NCBI GenBank assembly: GCA_024509875.1
Contig: JAMPIV010018969.1
Span: 62,001 to 126,000 of the forward strand
Source of the DNA: Oreohelix idahoensis
Taxonomy: Eukaryota; Mollusca; Gastropoda; Stylommatophora; Oreohelicidae
Length of the DNA: 64,000 nucleotides
Direction of reading: 5' to 3'
The notes below the pieces were generated by a model. That model searched no databases. It had not been told where the DNA came from and worked only from the letters and a program-made list of their open reading frames with translations. Below are positions 35,001-46,064 of this stretch, in pieces. A program made the translations under genes and the position numbers. The first letter of the stretch is position 1; each line of letters begins with the position of its first letter.

Positions 35001-35330
35001 ACAACAAAAAAATTAATTTTGCACGCGCAGTTCAATTTATTCTGTATGCTGATTTCATAACTTGAGTGTGCACCCGCACGCGCACATCTTAGAGTGAACA
35101 TTAGTTTTATTAGCTGTTTTTTTTTTTTTTAAATACATCTTATTTCATAGGCGATTATCTTTCCCTCCAGTTCACGGATTAACGTCGGTACTGTATCATA
35201 TCAACTCCGCCTAGGCCGGTCCCAAGCCCGGCTGAAAAAGGAGGAGGGCGGCCTGCATGGAGGCCGTAAGGAGGCAGCCCCTCCACCATGCAAAGGCACA
35301 ACAGGCCAATCACCTGTTTGTTTTAAACTT

Positions 35331-36134
35331 TTGATTACAAGAACTACAACAGAGAAAACCGGACTGATTCTAAAGGCGACGAACTGGACTGGACTACGGA
35401 CTACGACTTATGGAACTTGGGACACAAGAAGTATAAATGGGAAAGAAGAGGAGCTGGTGGAAGAGATGAGGAAAGCAAAACTAGAAATCCTGGCTATAAC
35501 GGAAACAAAGAAAAAAGGACATAGAGTAATGGATCTCGATGGCAACACGCTGACCTACAGTGGTGTACCCACATCTGGAAGAGCTAAAGGGGGCGTGGGT
35601 TGCATTGTGGCCAAAAACCAAAAAGATAGTATCAAGGGATGGAACTTTGTCTCGGAGCGCATTATGGTTGTAAAACTAAAAGAAGGAGAAACCATAGTCA
35701 ACCTGGTAATAGTGAATGGGCCAAATGAGGATGAGAGAGCAGAGATCAAGGAGGAATTCTTCGAGCTGCTTCAAAGGACAGCGGATGACTGCCTGGATGA
35801 AATTATCATGCTCGGAGATTTCAATGCCAAAGTTGGAAATGACCATGCTAGATGGGGTGGAGTTATCGGAAGATATGGAGAAGATACTCTCAATGAAAAT
35901 GGAAAGCGACTCCTTAGATTCTGCAGTGAGCAGAATCTGATCATTACAAACACAAAGTTCCCCCATAAGCGCATACATGCATACATTAGATGTGAACCAA
36001 CAAAGAATGAGAAGTCAGTGATCGATTATGCCATTGTTAGGAGGAGCTCATTCAAATATGTCCGGGATGCTAGAGTCTGGAGGGGGCCAGAGATTGGAAG
36101 TGGTCACTACCTGCTTACAATCAAAAAGAAATGA
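35331..36134 (+). pseudogene. LINE-2 endonuclease
   Basis: 267-residue frame with EEP endonuclease motifs: GTWDTRSI, ILAITETKKKG (metal-binding Glu), VNGPNEDER, IMLGDFNAKVGND (Asp/Asn), TKFPHKRIHAY, SVIDYAIV and GSGHYLLTIK. In the last motif Gly stands where the usual Asp of SDH is expected, so even this domain may be inactive. The linker continues in another frame at 36131-36406 (RESEIKTRYQGLI...IPWWTEEVKEKI), indicating a frameshift close to 36130. Confidence 0.85.
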
Positions 36135-36407
36135 GCATTAAGACCTACAATCTGAGAGAGTCAGAAATTAAGACCAGATATCAGGGGCTTATTGCTGCAG
36201 CGGTGAGCAACACTGAAGAACAACCTGGTGACTGGGAAACCCTCTGGCTTAAATTCAAGGACATCATAAAGACAGCTGCTGCAGAAGCATGTGCTGAAGT
36301 CCGACTTGGGAACAAGAGAAAGAGGATACCTTGGTGGACAGAGGAAGTCAAAGAGAAAATAAGAAATAAGAAAATGGCATGGAAACAATACTATATAGAA
36401 ATATAGA

Positions 36408-38161
36408 GAATATGTGACATTCAGAATAGAAGCAAAGAACAAGGTGCTAGCAGCAAAACAGGTTATGGGAAGAATTTGGAGAAAAGCTAGAAAAAGATGC
36501 GCAAGAAAACCAGAAAATGTTCTATAAGACCCTAAAGAACATGAGGAAGGAAAAACAATGCCCTCTCAAATTTATAAAGGACAAGCAAGGCAAATTGCTT
36601 ACTGCCCCGAATGAAGTAATGGAAAGAATATTTCTCAGAACTCCTGGATGGTGAAGCATCAAAAATGAACACCACTAGCACAGAAGAGAAAACCAATGAT
36701 GGTGAATATGACATAAAGATGGAAAAACTGAAGGCAGCACTGGAGAAAATCAAGATGGGCAAAGCAACAGGGCATGATGGTATAACACCAGAAATGGCAA
36801 AGTGCATGGGAGCATCAGGCGACCTATTACTCTTAAGGGTCCTACAGGCAGCGTGGTGAAACAAGACCATACCAAAGGATTGGGAGATTGCCATCATAAT
36901 ACCAATTTTCAAAAAGGGTGACAATCGACAATGTGGAAACCATAGAGGCATATCCCTTCTCAGTGTCCCTGGTAAAATCTACTCTAGAATCCAAGAACAC
37001 AGACTCCGACGCCTAGCTGAGCCACAATTGGATGAGGTCCAGTGCGGATTCCGAGCAAGCCGAAGTACTCGATACCTAATCTCCACACTCAGATAGCTGA
37101 GTGAAAAGGCCCTTGAGTATAAGAGTGAGATCCATCTTTATTTCATAGATCTGGAAAAGGCGTTTGACAGGGTCCCCTGGAGCAAACTTTGGGACTGTTT
37201 GGCAAGGAAGAACATTCCAACACCTCTGATTCAGTGCTGTACAGAGCTTCTACAAGTTTTGCAGAAATTATGTGAGGACAGTAAACCATAAGTAAGAAGA
37301 GTTCAGGACCACCACTGGTGTAAGACAAGGTGATATCCTGTCATCTTATCCTTTCATACTCCTCATGGACGATGTCATCAAGGCATGTAAGGAGAGAACA
37401 AGAAAGTATTCAGTGGGGTACTGGAAGATGAGACAGGTCTCTATTTCAGATCTGGCATTTGCTGATGATGTTGCCCTGATTGCTAAATGGTGATATCGCG
37501 AGAAGAAAGAAGACATCAGATTAAGCTGAGAGAACAGGTTCTGGGGCACGTCGACCACTTTAAATACCTCGGAGCTATTACAGATCAAAAGGGAGGCATC
37601 AAAGAAGAGTTGGCCATTCGAAAAGCAGCAGCTGGGAGACTTTTTCAGACCATAAGTCGAGGATTCCTCAGCAAGAGAGAGGTTGGTGAGAAAACGAAGA
37701 TGGCTGTATACCGCTCCACCTATGTCCCAGTCTTGACATATGGATGCGAGTCATGGGCAATGACTACAACCTACAAAAGCAAGATCCAAACCTCAGAAAT
37801 TAGTTATCTGAGGAAGGTGGTTGAAGTAACAAGAAGAGACATGTTCCGCAACCAGACGATACATCAAGGCCTAAAATCCCACCCCCTGCAGACGCAAGTA
37901 GAACAGTCCCAACTAAGATGGTTTGGCCGTGTCTGTAGAATGGGAGAAGATCGGCTACCACGACAAGCATGGGAAACAAAGAGCCAGGGATCCAGACCCA
38001 CAGAACGACCCAGAGTCCGCTGGGAGGACAACATTAGACAATCTTTGAATGACCGAGGAGTAGAATGGAACCAGGCCAGGAGGAAGACAGCCGATAGGAT
38101 AGTCTGGCGCTCTCTCTTCCAAACCTCTACACCTCACGGTAGAAGGGGAACGACTAAGTAA
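36408..38161 (+). pseudogene. LINE-2 reverse transcriptase, broken
   Basis: RT blocks occur in order but in different frames: KMGKATGHDGITPEMAK, IIPIFKKGDNRQCGNHRGIS, YFIDLEKAFDRVPW, TGVRQGDILSSYPFILLMDD, LAFADDVALIAK (catalytic FADD, about 37455) and HFKYLGAITDQKGG. The last frame, 37487-38161, is open for 224 residues and ends in a LINE C-terminus (SQLRWFGRVCRMGEDRLPRQ, RPRVRWEDNIRQSL). A ~20-base deletion after the FADD box is evident by comparison with 25239-25262. Confidence 0.85.
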
Positions 38162-38276
38162 GTAAGTACTGTATCATATCATCATCATCATCAGGTGCCA
38201 TCTTCACATCGAAGGTCGGCTGCAATGGATCTCCAACGTCTTCTGTCTCTTGTCTTGATGTTGCACTCTGATCGAC

Positions 38277-38591
38277 CAGTGCTGCGCAACCTTTTTCACT
38301 TCGCGGCACACTTAAAGTGCCTTTAATAATTCCACGGCACACTGCAATATTTAAATAGTTGGGTATGGCATATATTTTAAAATGTGATGCAACCATAAGA
38401 CAACGCTTCTAAATTTTAGTGATGGACTGGTGGATAATGGTAACTCAACTTAGTATTTGTAAAAGTGTACGTGTGAGGTTCTTTTGTAATATTTTACCGT
38501 AATATATAATTGTTTATACCAAATGGTGTATTCTGCCTGGTGTCACGGCACACCAAGCAGACATCAGCGGCACGCCGGTTGCGGAGCACTG
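38277..38591. mobile_element. hAT-type MITE
   Basis: 315 bp with inverted ends CAGTGCTGCGCAACC and, at the right, GGTTGCGGAGCACTG. The adjacent GCGGCACAC and GCGGCACGCC blocks are also inverted. The 8-bp flanks tgatcgac and tgatagac differ at one base. Start CAGTG and 8-bp TSD are hAT traits. No coding capacity. Confidence 0.75.
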
Positions 38592-38599
38592 TGATAGAC

Positions 38600-39719
38600 T
38601 CAATACTGTTCATATAAATATTGTATTTATCAGTTATTCCTTTGTTCCTAATGCCAAACCATACTTTTTTAAACAAATGTATACTTTGTGTAACAATAGA
38701 AGTAGAAAGCGAGATTAATGAATGCATGCATGACCACTTTCCCGAAAATCTTAAAATTTATTTATTGCCTGGGAATCATCATAATTATCATTTTTCTTTG
38801 CGCTCCCGAGGGAGCATGAGCCACCACAGTCGCTGGTATCCTCGCAGGAAGCCTCCATCAGTCATTCACATGCTGCTGCAGCGATTGGTTACTGTGGCTA
38901 TTTCTTTTATATAATGAGGTTGTCAGTCCTATGCACAACCTCATTAGTCGCCCTGTACGACATGCCTGAGGGCGCAGAAGTCCTATTCTTTCTTCGTCTC
39001 TTCGGAGACCACCGGAAACGACAAGGGGCAATACCCGGAAATCTCAAAGAAAAGTCCCCCCTCCCACCGGAATCTGAGATGTATATAAACATTCTCACTC
39101 TCCTGATAAACCTCAACTGAAGTAAATAAAAATAATTAAGAATAAATAAATGAGTTAAGTGATCTCGGAAATGCACCACCTTTCTGTACAAAACAAAAAA
39201 TGGAGGTAGCTTATTCCTGCTAGATTATTTATTAGGTTTTAATGCCAAGGGTAAAGATTGTATCACTAACAGCATCAAAGCAAACATTCTATTATATAAC
39301 TCATTACGGAGATAACACTTTCTCTATGAGGGTGTCTTATTATATCACTCATTATAGAGATAACACTTTCTCTATGTGGGTGCTTGGTGTGTCTGAGGGA
39401 CTACAAACTGAATTCGGGAAGAAAATTAATAATGAAACTTCAAAGGGGGTTGCGCTAGGGAAATAAGATGGAATAAAGACAACCCATTTTACTGCTTATA
39501 TGGAGCTAAGGTGCAAAGAAATCGCTGAAACGAGTTTCATACGTTTTAAAAATGAATTCTTTCAAAAACAATAAGGTGGTAAAATTAGTAGCTAAGTACA
39601 TAAAAAACAACGGACAGATAAGATGGGTGGTAGTAGAAGTCTACAGTCATAACTAACTATGTGGAAGATCCGCCTTTGAGGTGATAACCCTCAGCTGTTT
39701 TTTTAAATATATTTTGCAT
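38600..39719. other. no gene recognised; two-copy repeat at 39291-39386
   Basis: Mostly unassigned. A 48-bp block (ATTATATAACTCATTA...TTTCTCTATGAGGG) occurs twice in tandem at 39291-39386. Frames of 68-97 codons at 38621-39191 show no family features. Confidence 0.4.
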
Positions 39720-40203
39720 GGTGTTTCTTTCAATGTGTTCTTGTCATTTCTGCTTGCTGTATAAGCCTCTTTTCACCCAATCTGAGGCGATGCCGTACAC
39801 AGCATCTCCACTTGGTGCGAAAGGCAACAACGTTTTCCCAGGATTTATGCCCATGGCCTTCAAGTCTCTCTTTACACATATCTCTGAACCTTAGATGCAA
39901 CTGCTCTTTTGCCATCTGCCGACAGAAAATATCTTTGGGTATGCGACCATCTCTGCCACCACCGGTGTCAATACCTTGTCGAGGTATGGCGGCTTGCGTA
40001 CCCTGATTACCCCCAGAGCTATGCCAGCGGGAGTTTTACTCCTGGAAGGTTCTACCAAGCTGGACAGGTTTGCGCGGGCAGGGGTCAGACTAAAGCTGAC
40101 ACCCTGGTCCTCCAAGTTGGGGGTTTTAGCATAGGGCTGACACCCCTGTCTATGTAAAAAAAAAAAAAATGAAGTTACGGAAACAACAACGAATGAACAA
40201 ACT

Positions 40204-41196
40204 ATGCTGCGGGGCGGACATCCGGAGTCTGAGGCTCGTATGACTGTCAGTGATGAAAGCCGAAAGGAAGCCACTGACATGAGAACGGACGTCCTGACCG
40301 CAAAACATGATACAAGAATAGGATTTTGGAATGTCAGGACAATGAATGAGACGGGTAAACTAAAAGAGGTCACGGCAGAAATGAGAAACTATAGGTTACA
40401 CATTCTAGGGATAAGCGAGAGCAGATGGACAGGGGCAGGAAAAGTTAAAACAGCAACAGGAGAAACAGTACTTTACTCTGGAAGAGAGGATGGACAGCAC
40501 AATGAAGGCGTAGCCATTATTTTACAGAAAGGAATAGAAAGGACATTGCTGGAATGGAAACCCATAAACAACAGACTGATAAGATTAAGATTGAGAGGTA
40601 GATTCACCAATACCACAATAATACAATGCTACGCACCAACGAATGACAGCGATGAAGAGGTCAAAGATGAGTTCTATCAACAACTGCAGAAAGAAATGGA
40701 AGACACACCTAGATATGATCTTATTATAGTAATAGGAGACCTCAATGCGAAAGTTGGAACACACAATACATATAATGAAAGAGTAATGGGGAAATGCGGC
40801 AGCGGAACAGCAAACGAAAATGGGGATAAACTAATAAGTTTCTGTAGTATTAACAACCTGGTCATTGGAGGAACACTTTTCCCACATAAAGAAATTCACA
40901 AATTAACATGGGAATCACCAAATTGTCGGGACAGAAACCAGATAGACCACATCATGATTAACGGTAGATGGAGACATGCATTACAAGATGTGAAGGTAAG
41001 AAGAGGTGCAGATGTGGGAAGTGATCAACATTTAGTAGTAGCAAAACTGAAAGTGAAACTAAGAAGGTCTGGACCAATTGTAACTACACAGAAAAGGTTT
41101 GACATCAGCAAATTGAAGGACCTCCTTACCAGGAAAGCTTTTGCGGCTGACATAAAGAAACGATATCAATTTGCCAAAAGTCAGGAAAAGACATAG
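40204..41196 (+). pseudogene. RTE-1 endonuclease
   Basis: 330-residue frame. After a ~38-residue leader come the EEP motifs FWNVRTMNE, ILGISESRWTG, IIQCYAPTND, IVIGDLNAKVG, HKLTWESPN, IDHIMING and GSDQHLVVAKLKVK, so all usual active-site positions are visible. The frame stops at TAG near 41194, where other copies have a Leu codon (K-T-L-T-D-D). The start Met at 40204 is the first after the leader and matches the equivalent position at 20310 in the minus copy. Confidence 0.88.
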
Positions 41197-43233
41197 ACTG
41201 ATGATATAGACCAGAAATTCAACACCCTTTCAACAATATATAAGGAAAGCAGCAAATCATGCTTGGGATTCCAGGAAAGGAAGAAGCAAGACTGAATAAC
41301 ACCAGAAACATTAAACACCATAACACTGAGAAAGGTAATGAAAAGAAAAAAACAGAAGCGAAGTCCCCCAGGTTAAAGCAACTATATAGCGAACAGTACA
41401 GTCAGCTGGACAAGGAAGTTTAACGTCAAACCCGAGCCAACAAAAGGAATTTACTAGACGATCTTGCAAGACAGGCAGAAGAGGCAGCACTGAGAAATGA
41501 ACAAAGCACAGTATACAAAATAACTAAATTCATCAGCGGAAAACGAGGTGCAAACAATATTACATTAGTAAGAGATAATCAAGGATATCTCATCACGACA
41601 GCAGAGGGACAGGAAAAAAGATGGGCAGAGCACTTCAGAGAAACTCTGAACAGGGAACCACCAGAGACACAATTGAATGTTCCTGAGGCTGAAAACGATC
41701 TAGATGTAAATACAGACATTCCACGAAAAGAAGAAATCATCACAGCAATCAAAGGGTTAAAGAACGGAAAAGCTCCTGGCCATGATAACTTAAATGCAGA
41801 GCTATTTAAGACAGACCCTGAGCTAGCAGCAGAACTATTAGAACCACTATTTGCACAAGTGTGGAAAACGGGGACAACACCATCAGAGTGGAACAAAGGA
41901 ATAATTGTCAAATTGCCCAAGAAGGGAGATCTTGCAGACTGCAATAATTGGAGAGGAATCCCTCTTCTCTCAGTTCCCAGAAAAATACTAGGCAGGATAA
42001 TTATACAGAGAATTTCAAAAGCAGTAGACCACAAACTGAGGAAAGAACAAGCAGGATTTAGAAAGAACAGAACATGTGTAGATTATATATTCACTCTCAG
42101 GAACATTATAGAGCAGTGCTCAGAATGGCAAAGACAGCTGTACATTAACTTCGTTGATTTTGAAAAGGCTTTTGACAGCATACATAGGGACAGTTTATGG
42201 AAAATAGTGAGGGCTTATGGAATTCCAAGCTGCATAGTGTCAATCATAAAAAGCCTCTATGCCAACTTTACGTGTAGTGTTGGGCAGAGCAACCTAACCT
42301 TTGAGGTGAAGACAGGAGTACGACAGGGATGCCCCTTATCAACCACTCTATTTTTAACAGTCATAGACTGGGTGATGCGCCAGACAACAGAGGGCAGTCC
42401 AAGAGGAATAAGATGGACTACATTTTCTACATTGGAAGATCTGGAATATGCAGATGACATTGCACTACTAGCATATTCACATCAACACATCCAGGAAAAA
42501 AACGGATAGACTTAATAAGTTTAGCCAGCAGGTGGGCTTGAACATCAATTTAAAGAAGTCAGAGGTCATGACGCTCAATGTGAGCAACCCTGAGCCCATA
42601 TCAGTAAGAAATCAGCAACTGGTACAGACAGACACCTTCACATACCTAGGATGCATAGTAACACCAGACGGCGGTGCAGACAAAGACATCAACATCAGAA
42701 TGAATAAGGCAAGAACAGCCTTTTTTAGCCTAAACAACATTTGGAAGTCCTCTCAATACAGCACAAGCACAAAATTAAGATTATATCAGAGCTGTGTGCT
42801 TTCTGTGCTTCTCTATGGTGCAGAATGCTGGAGAGTTACAGAGAAGGAAATGTCGAAATTGTTCTCTTTTCACACAACATGCCTAAGAAAAATTCACCGA
42901 ATCTTTTGGCCGAATACCATCACCAACCAAGATCTGCTTACTCAGAGCAAGCAAGAGGACATGCACACCATCATAGCTGGCAGACGCTGGAGCTGGGTTG
43001 GCCATGTCCTCAGAAGAGACCCCGATGCCATCACAAGAACAGCTATGCTTTGGACCCCTGAAGGAAAACGAAAGATAGGCCGACCAAAAACAACCTGGCG
43101 GAGGACTGTGGAGGCTGAGATGCAAAGAATGAACCAGAGTTGGGGCACTGTACAAAGGATGGCCGCCGACCGAGCAAAGTGGAATCAATTTGTTGTTGCC
43201 CTACAAGACGCCAATAGGCGTGATGGCCACTGA
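41197..43233 (+). pseudogene. RTE-1 linker and reverse transcriptase, frameshifted
   Basis: Linker 41197-41672 has a Trp-to-stop change near 41293 and indels. RT is open from 41673 to 42509 (GKAPGHDNLNAELFK, FVDFEKAFDSIHRDSLWKI, GVRQGCPLSTTLF, LEYADDIALLAY), then shifts one base at an A run near 42500, and continues 42532-43233 (LNINLKKSEVMTLN, FTYLGCIVTPDGG, GRRWSWVGHVLRRDP) to a natural stop. Few lesions, so the copy is old enough to be dead but young enough to keep both TSDs exact. Confidence 0.88.
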
Positions 43234-43404
43234 CTGCTTTGACGGTGGGCGGCTAAGGATCAAAGAAGAAGAATGCGACCATCTTCTATGCGGCGAACAA
43301 GATCGAGTCAGCGCAATCTGCAATGTCTAAGCAGTGTAAACATACATTGAAGGGAAGCATGTGTGAGCACCTCGGCGTTGTCTTGTTGTTCTTCCATGAA
43401 ATAC

Positions 43405-45841
43405 TGTCACACATATAAGTAAATATAGCCACAGTGATCCGACCACCTTTGCTTTCCCATCTAAGGTTTATAATTTTGCTACGCAAATACCATGCAATTC
43501 GCTGTCTGTAGACTGACTTTTGAAGCCACGCCTACTTTTCCTGTTTTCGTGCGCTAATGAGCGTTTACAAATTTTCGCACCCGTCAGTCTTAACAAGAGG
43601 GAAGAGAACCAGGGTGTTTACCTGAGTTCTCAAGCGAGATGAGATGTCAATCATCGATAGTGACAGATCAGACGTCGGTTGCAAATGCAAGGGCGATAAT
43701 AATATTTACCGACCACATTTGGTGTCCGTGATCCCAGGGGACTTAATTATTAGATCTACGGCAGAAAGACGAAATCAAAGAAGGCCTGCTCGCATGGCCA
43801 GGTTTTGTGATGTCGTTTCGGCATCGCGAGCGAGCGAACAGGAAAATCCTTTACCTCGGGAGTCGAACTTGTTGATTTTCCCTGATACGGCCGAAGGCGT
43901 GAATTATCGCACCCTTTAGTGATAATAACACCAATACTCCGTCCTCTCAAAGTCAGTTATCTAGTCGCTCAGAAATTTAAGATAATCTAGCTCGTTATTC
44001 TAGAGCCATTGTGAAAGTGTGTTACAGCATTCCGTGGAGATTGTTTCATTCTGATTGTGGTAATAGAAATTAGCATTTACGTGATTTAATGTGTTAAGTT
44101 TATCATTATAATTCACTGGGATTTTCTAGGCGCTAAGACTAGCGTATTAAATAACGCTAGCTATTTTTTCCAGTTGTAATGTAGATTTAATCACCCGCTA
44201 TCACCCAGAAATAGATGTTTTAATTGACTAATAAATTTACTAGGCAACTGATAATCGACGGAATACAATTCACTTCTATTTCATTATGCGCAATTATATA
44301 AGTGACTAGTGTAATATCATGTGGCGAAACAAATAGCTAGTAATGACAAGCGATATTTGTTAAAGTAGTCTTAATTAAATTAACACTGATATTGTGCGCT
44401 GAGTGTTTTACCGGGCCGGAGGGGAAAGGCGCATACCTAAAACCCAACCCTTACACTTTGAGCGAAGCGTGATAAGATAGGCTAAGACGTGTGTGCCTTT
44501 TAATTTAATTAGATGACGGAGAGGATAAGAGATCATACCCTTACACGTGATAGTATAGGATATTGATATTGTGGTTAAATGTTTTGTTTTCTTCCAAATT
44601 TAGTGCTGATCTCAAACCAGCTGCCAGCGGTCTAATAGCACCAGTAACAATTCTAATTATTATCGGGTCTTCGATGTTGACTTGGTCGGTCCTCTTGCTT
44701 CATCCAGATTAAAAATATAAACAATAAGATTAATCATAACTGGACATACAAAATACCCAGATTTTTGCATTCAATTTTATCAGCCCGCTGTGGATAAATA
44801 TATAGATATATAACATTTTTCCCGACTACTGACAGTCGTGTTTCCAAGGGAATTTATCCAGGAGAATACGTTGTTTCATAATCGGCACTCAACCCCAGAG
44901 AGAAAAACCGATAGGACCCTCATCATCTTTATTAACAGTTTACCAACCAGATGTTTCCTTTAGCTATTTGAAGTACTGTCTACCGTGAACACTAGATCGC
45001 GGTTTATATTTTGCTACATGAACTATCTGATGTGACATTTTCATATCCAATAACCCACCACCAAAGTAGGCGTTCCCCATTAGGCAAATCAATTATTCGT
45101 GGAGGAACTGGGGCTCACTTCGGAGAAGCACAACACTGGATTATGATACATGTACATTGATGTTTACGTTCAAGAGGTTGTTACCCAAGTATTAGGTAAG
45201 GCGTGATTGATGTGGCCACGAATGACAGATTGAGAGTGAATACGTTCTAGTTACGGAAACTGTACCATCCTTTATTTTCTTTGCAAATACTGTTATTTAC
45301 GGATAGATTACCTAGGAGCTTTGTTCTTTGCTTTACTGTTTATTCTATACCCTAGTGTTAATCTTTGACCTTTTGGGTTATTAACTTCTTTTGGGATTTT
45401 TTCTCAACAAGAGGGGAGGGCACTTATTGGGTTATTTTCCTATGTCTGTACACAATGATTATATTGATTCCTATATGTTTGATGTTGTAAAGTTTAAGTG
45501 ATAATAAACTAAACAAAACTTAATTTATTGTGTTGGTCAGCCCCAATCTCATTTACCATAGTTTTCACGTCTGTGAGTCCTGTCGTCACATAACTGTGTG
45601 TGTGTGAGTAGTTAACTTATAATTGTATTTATAAGAAGGTTTGATAGATTGTCTATTACCAACAGATAGTCGTATAGATAGCCTGGACTAGCGAATTCAC
45701 TCATTCCAGAGACAGATCTTCACCTTAATCTATTCACTCGTGGAATCTATTCTAACACTTTCTTTCTCAGATAACCACCCTTTTTCTGTTCTATTCAGAC
45801 GGGACCAAATATAACTCTAATACCTATCTAAATGTACGACA
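43405..45841. mobile_element. solo LTR, 2437 bp, family 3 (or 2)
   Basis: Starts TGTCACACAT and ends GTACGACA, flanked by the 5-bp repeat aatac at 43400-43404 and 45842-45846, exactly between two LINE-3 pieces. An AATAAA at 45503-45508 is in plus orientation. Length (2437) and the TGTCAC start resemble the solo LTR at 16312-18754 (2443), but I see only weak similarity inside, so family identity is open. No coding region. Confidence 0.75.
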
Positions 45842-46064
45842 AATACCAAGGGTGTGGCGTAGGTATCTTAGGTGGAATCGATTGAACCTGTTTTTCTGGC
45901 TTAGCATAGGTCGTGGTGTTTCGCTGCCATAAAGAAGTGTGCTGGTAATCCAGGCATTAAATACCACAGCTTTGGTCTTTATTGTGAGTTTGGATTTTTC
46001 CCCAGAACCATTTTGTGAGGAGGAAAAAGATGTTGCAGCTTTGGCGATGCGGCTGTCAAATTAT

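Larger units (their letters stand above)
35204..38165 (+). mobile_element. LINE-2 (RTE-like), nearly full length
   Basis: 2962-bp element with a 16-bp TSD, gtactgtatcatatca, at 35188-35203 and 38166-38181 (the first base may belong to the tail). It has a GC-rich 5' leader (CGGTCCCAAGCCCGGCTGAA), an endonuclease frame, an RT in several broken frames, and a 3' end in AAGT repeats. It is distinct in sequence from RTE-1 but has the same EN-RT order. Confidence 0.88.
39953..43272 (+). mobile_element. RTE-1 LINE, full-length reference copy
   Basis: 3320 bp with perfect 12-bp TSD atgcgaccatct at 39941-39952 and 43273-43284. It starts CTGCCACCACCGGTGTC, has a ~250-bp 5' leader, one EN-RT frame, a ~40-bp 3' untranslated region and a GAAGAAG end. 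One ORF, short length and a simple-repeat tail fit the RTE clade. Other copies lie at 14412-20564, 27573-29868, 31817-32843 and 54485-54650. Confidence 0.92.
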
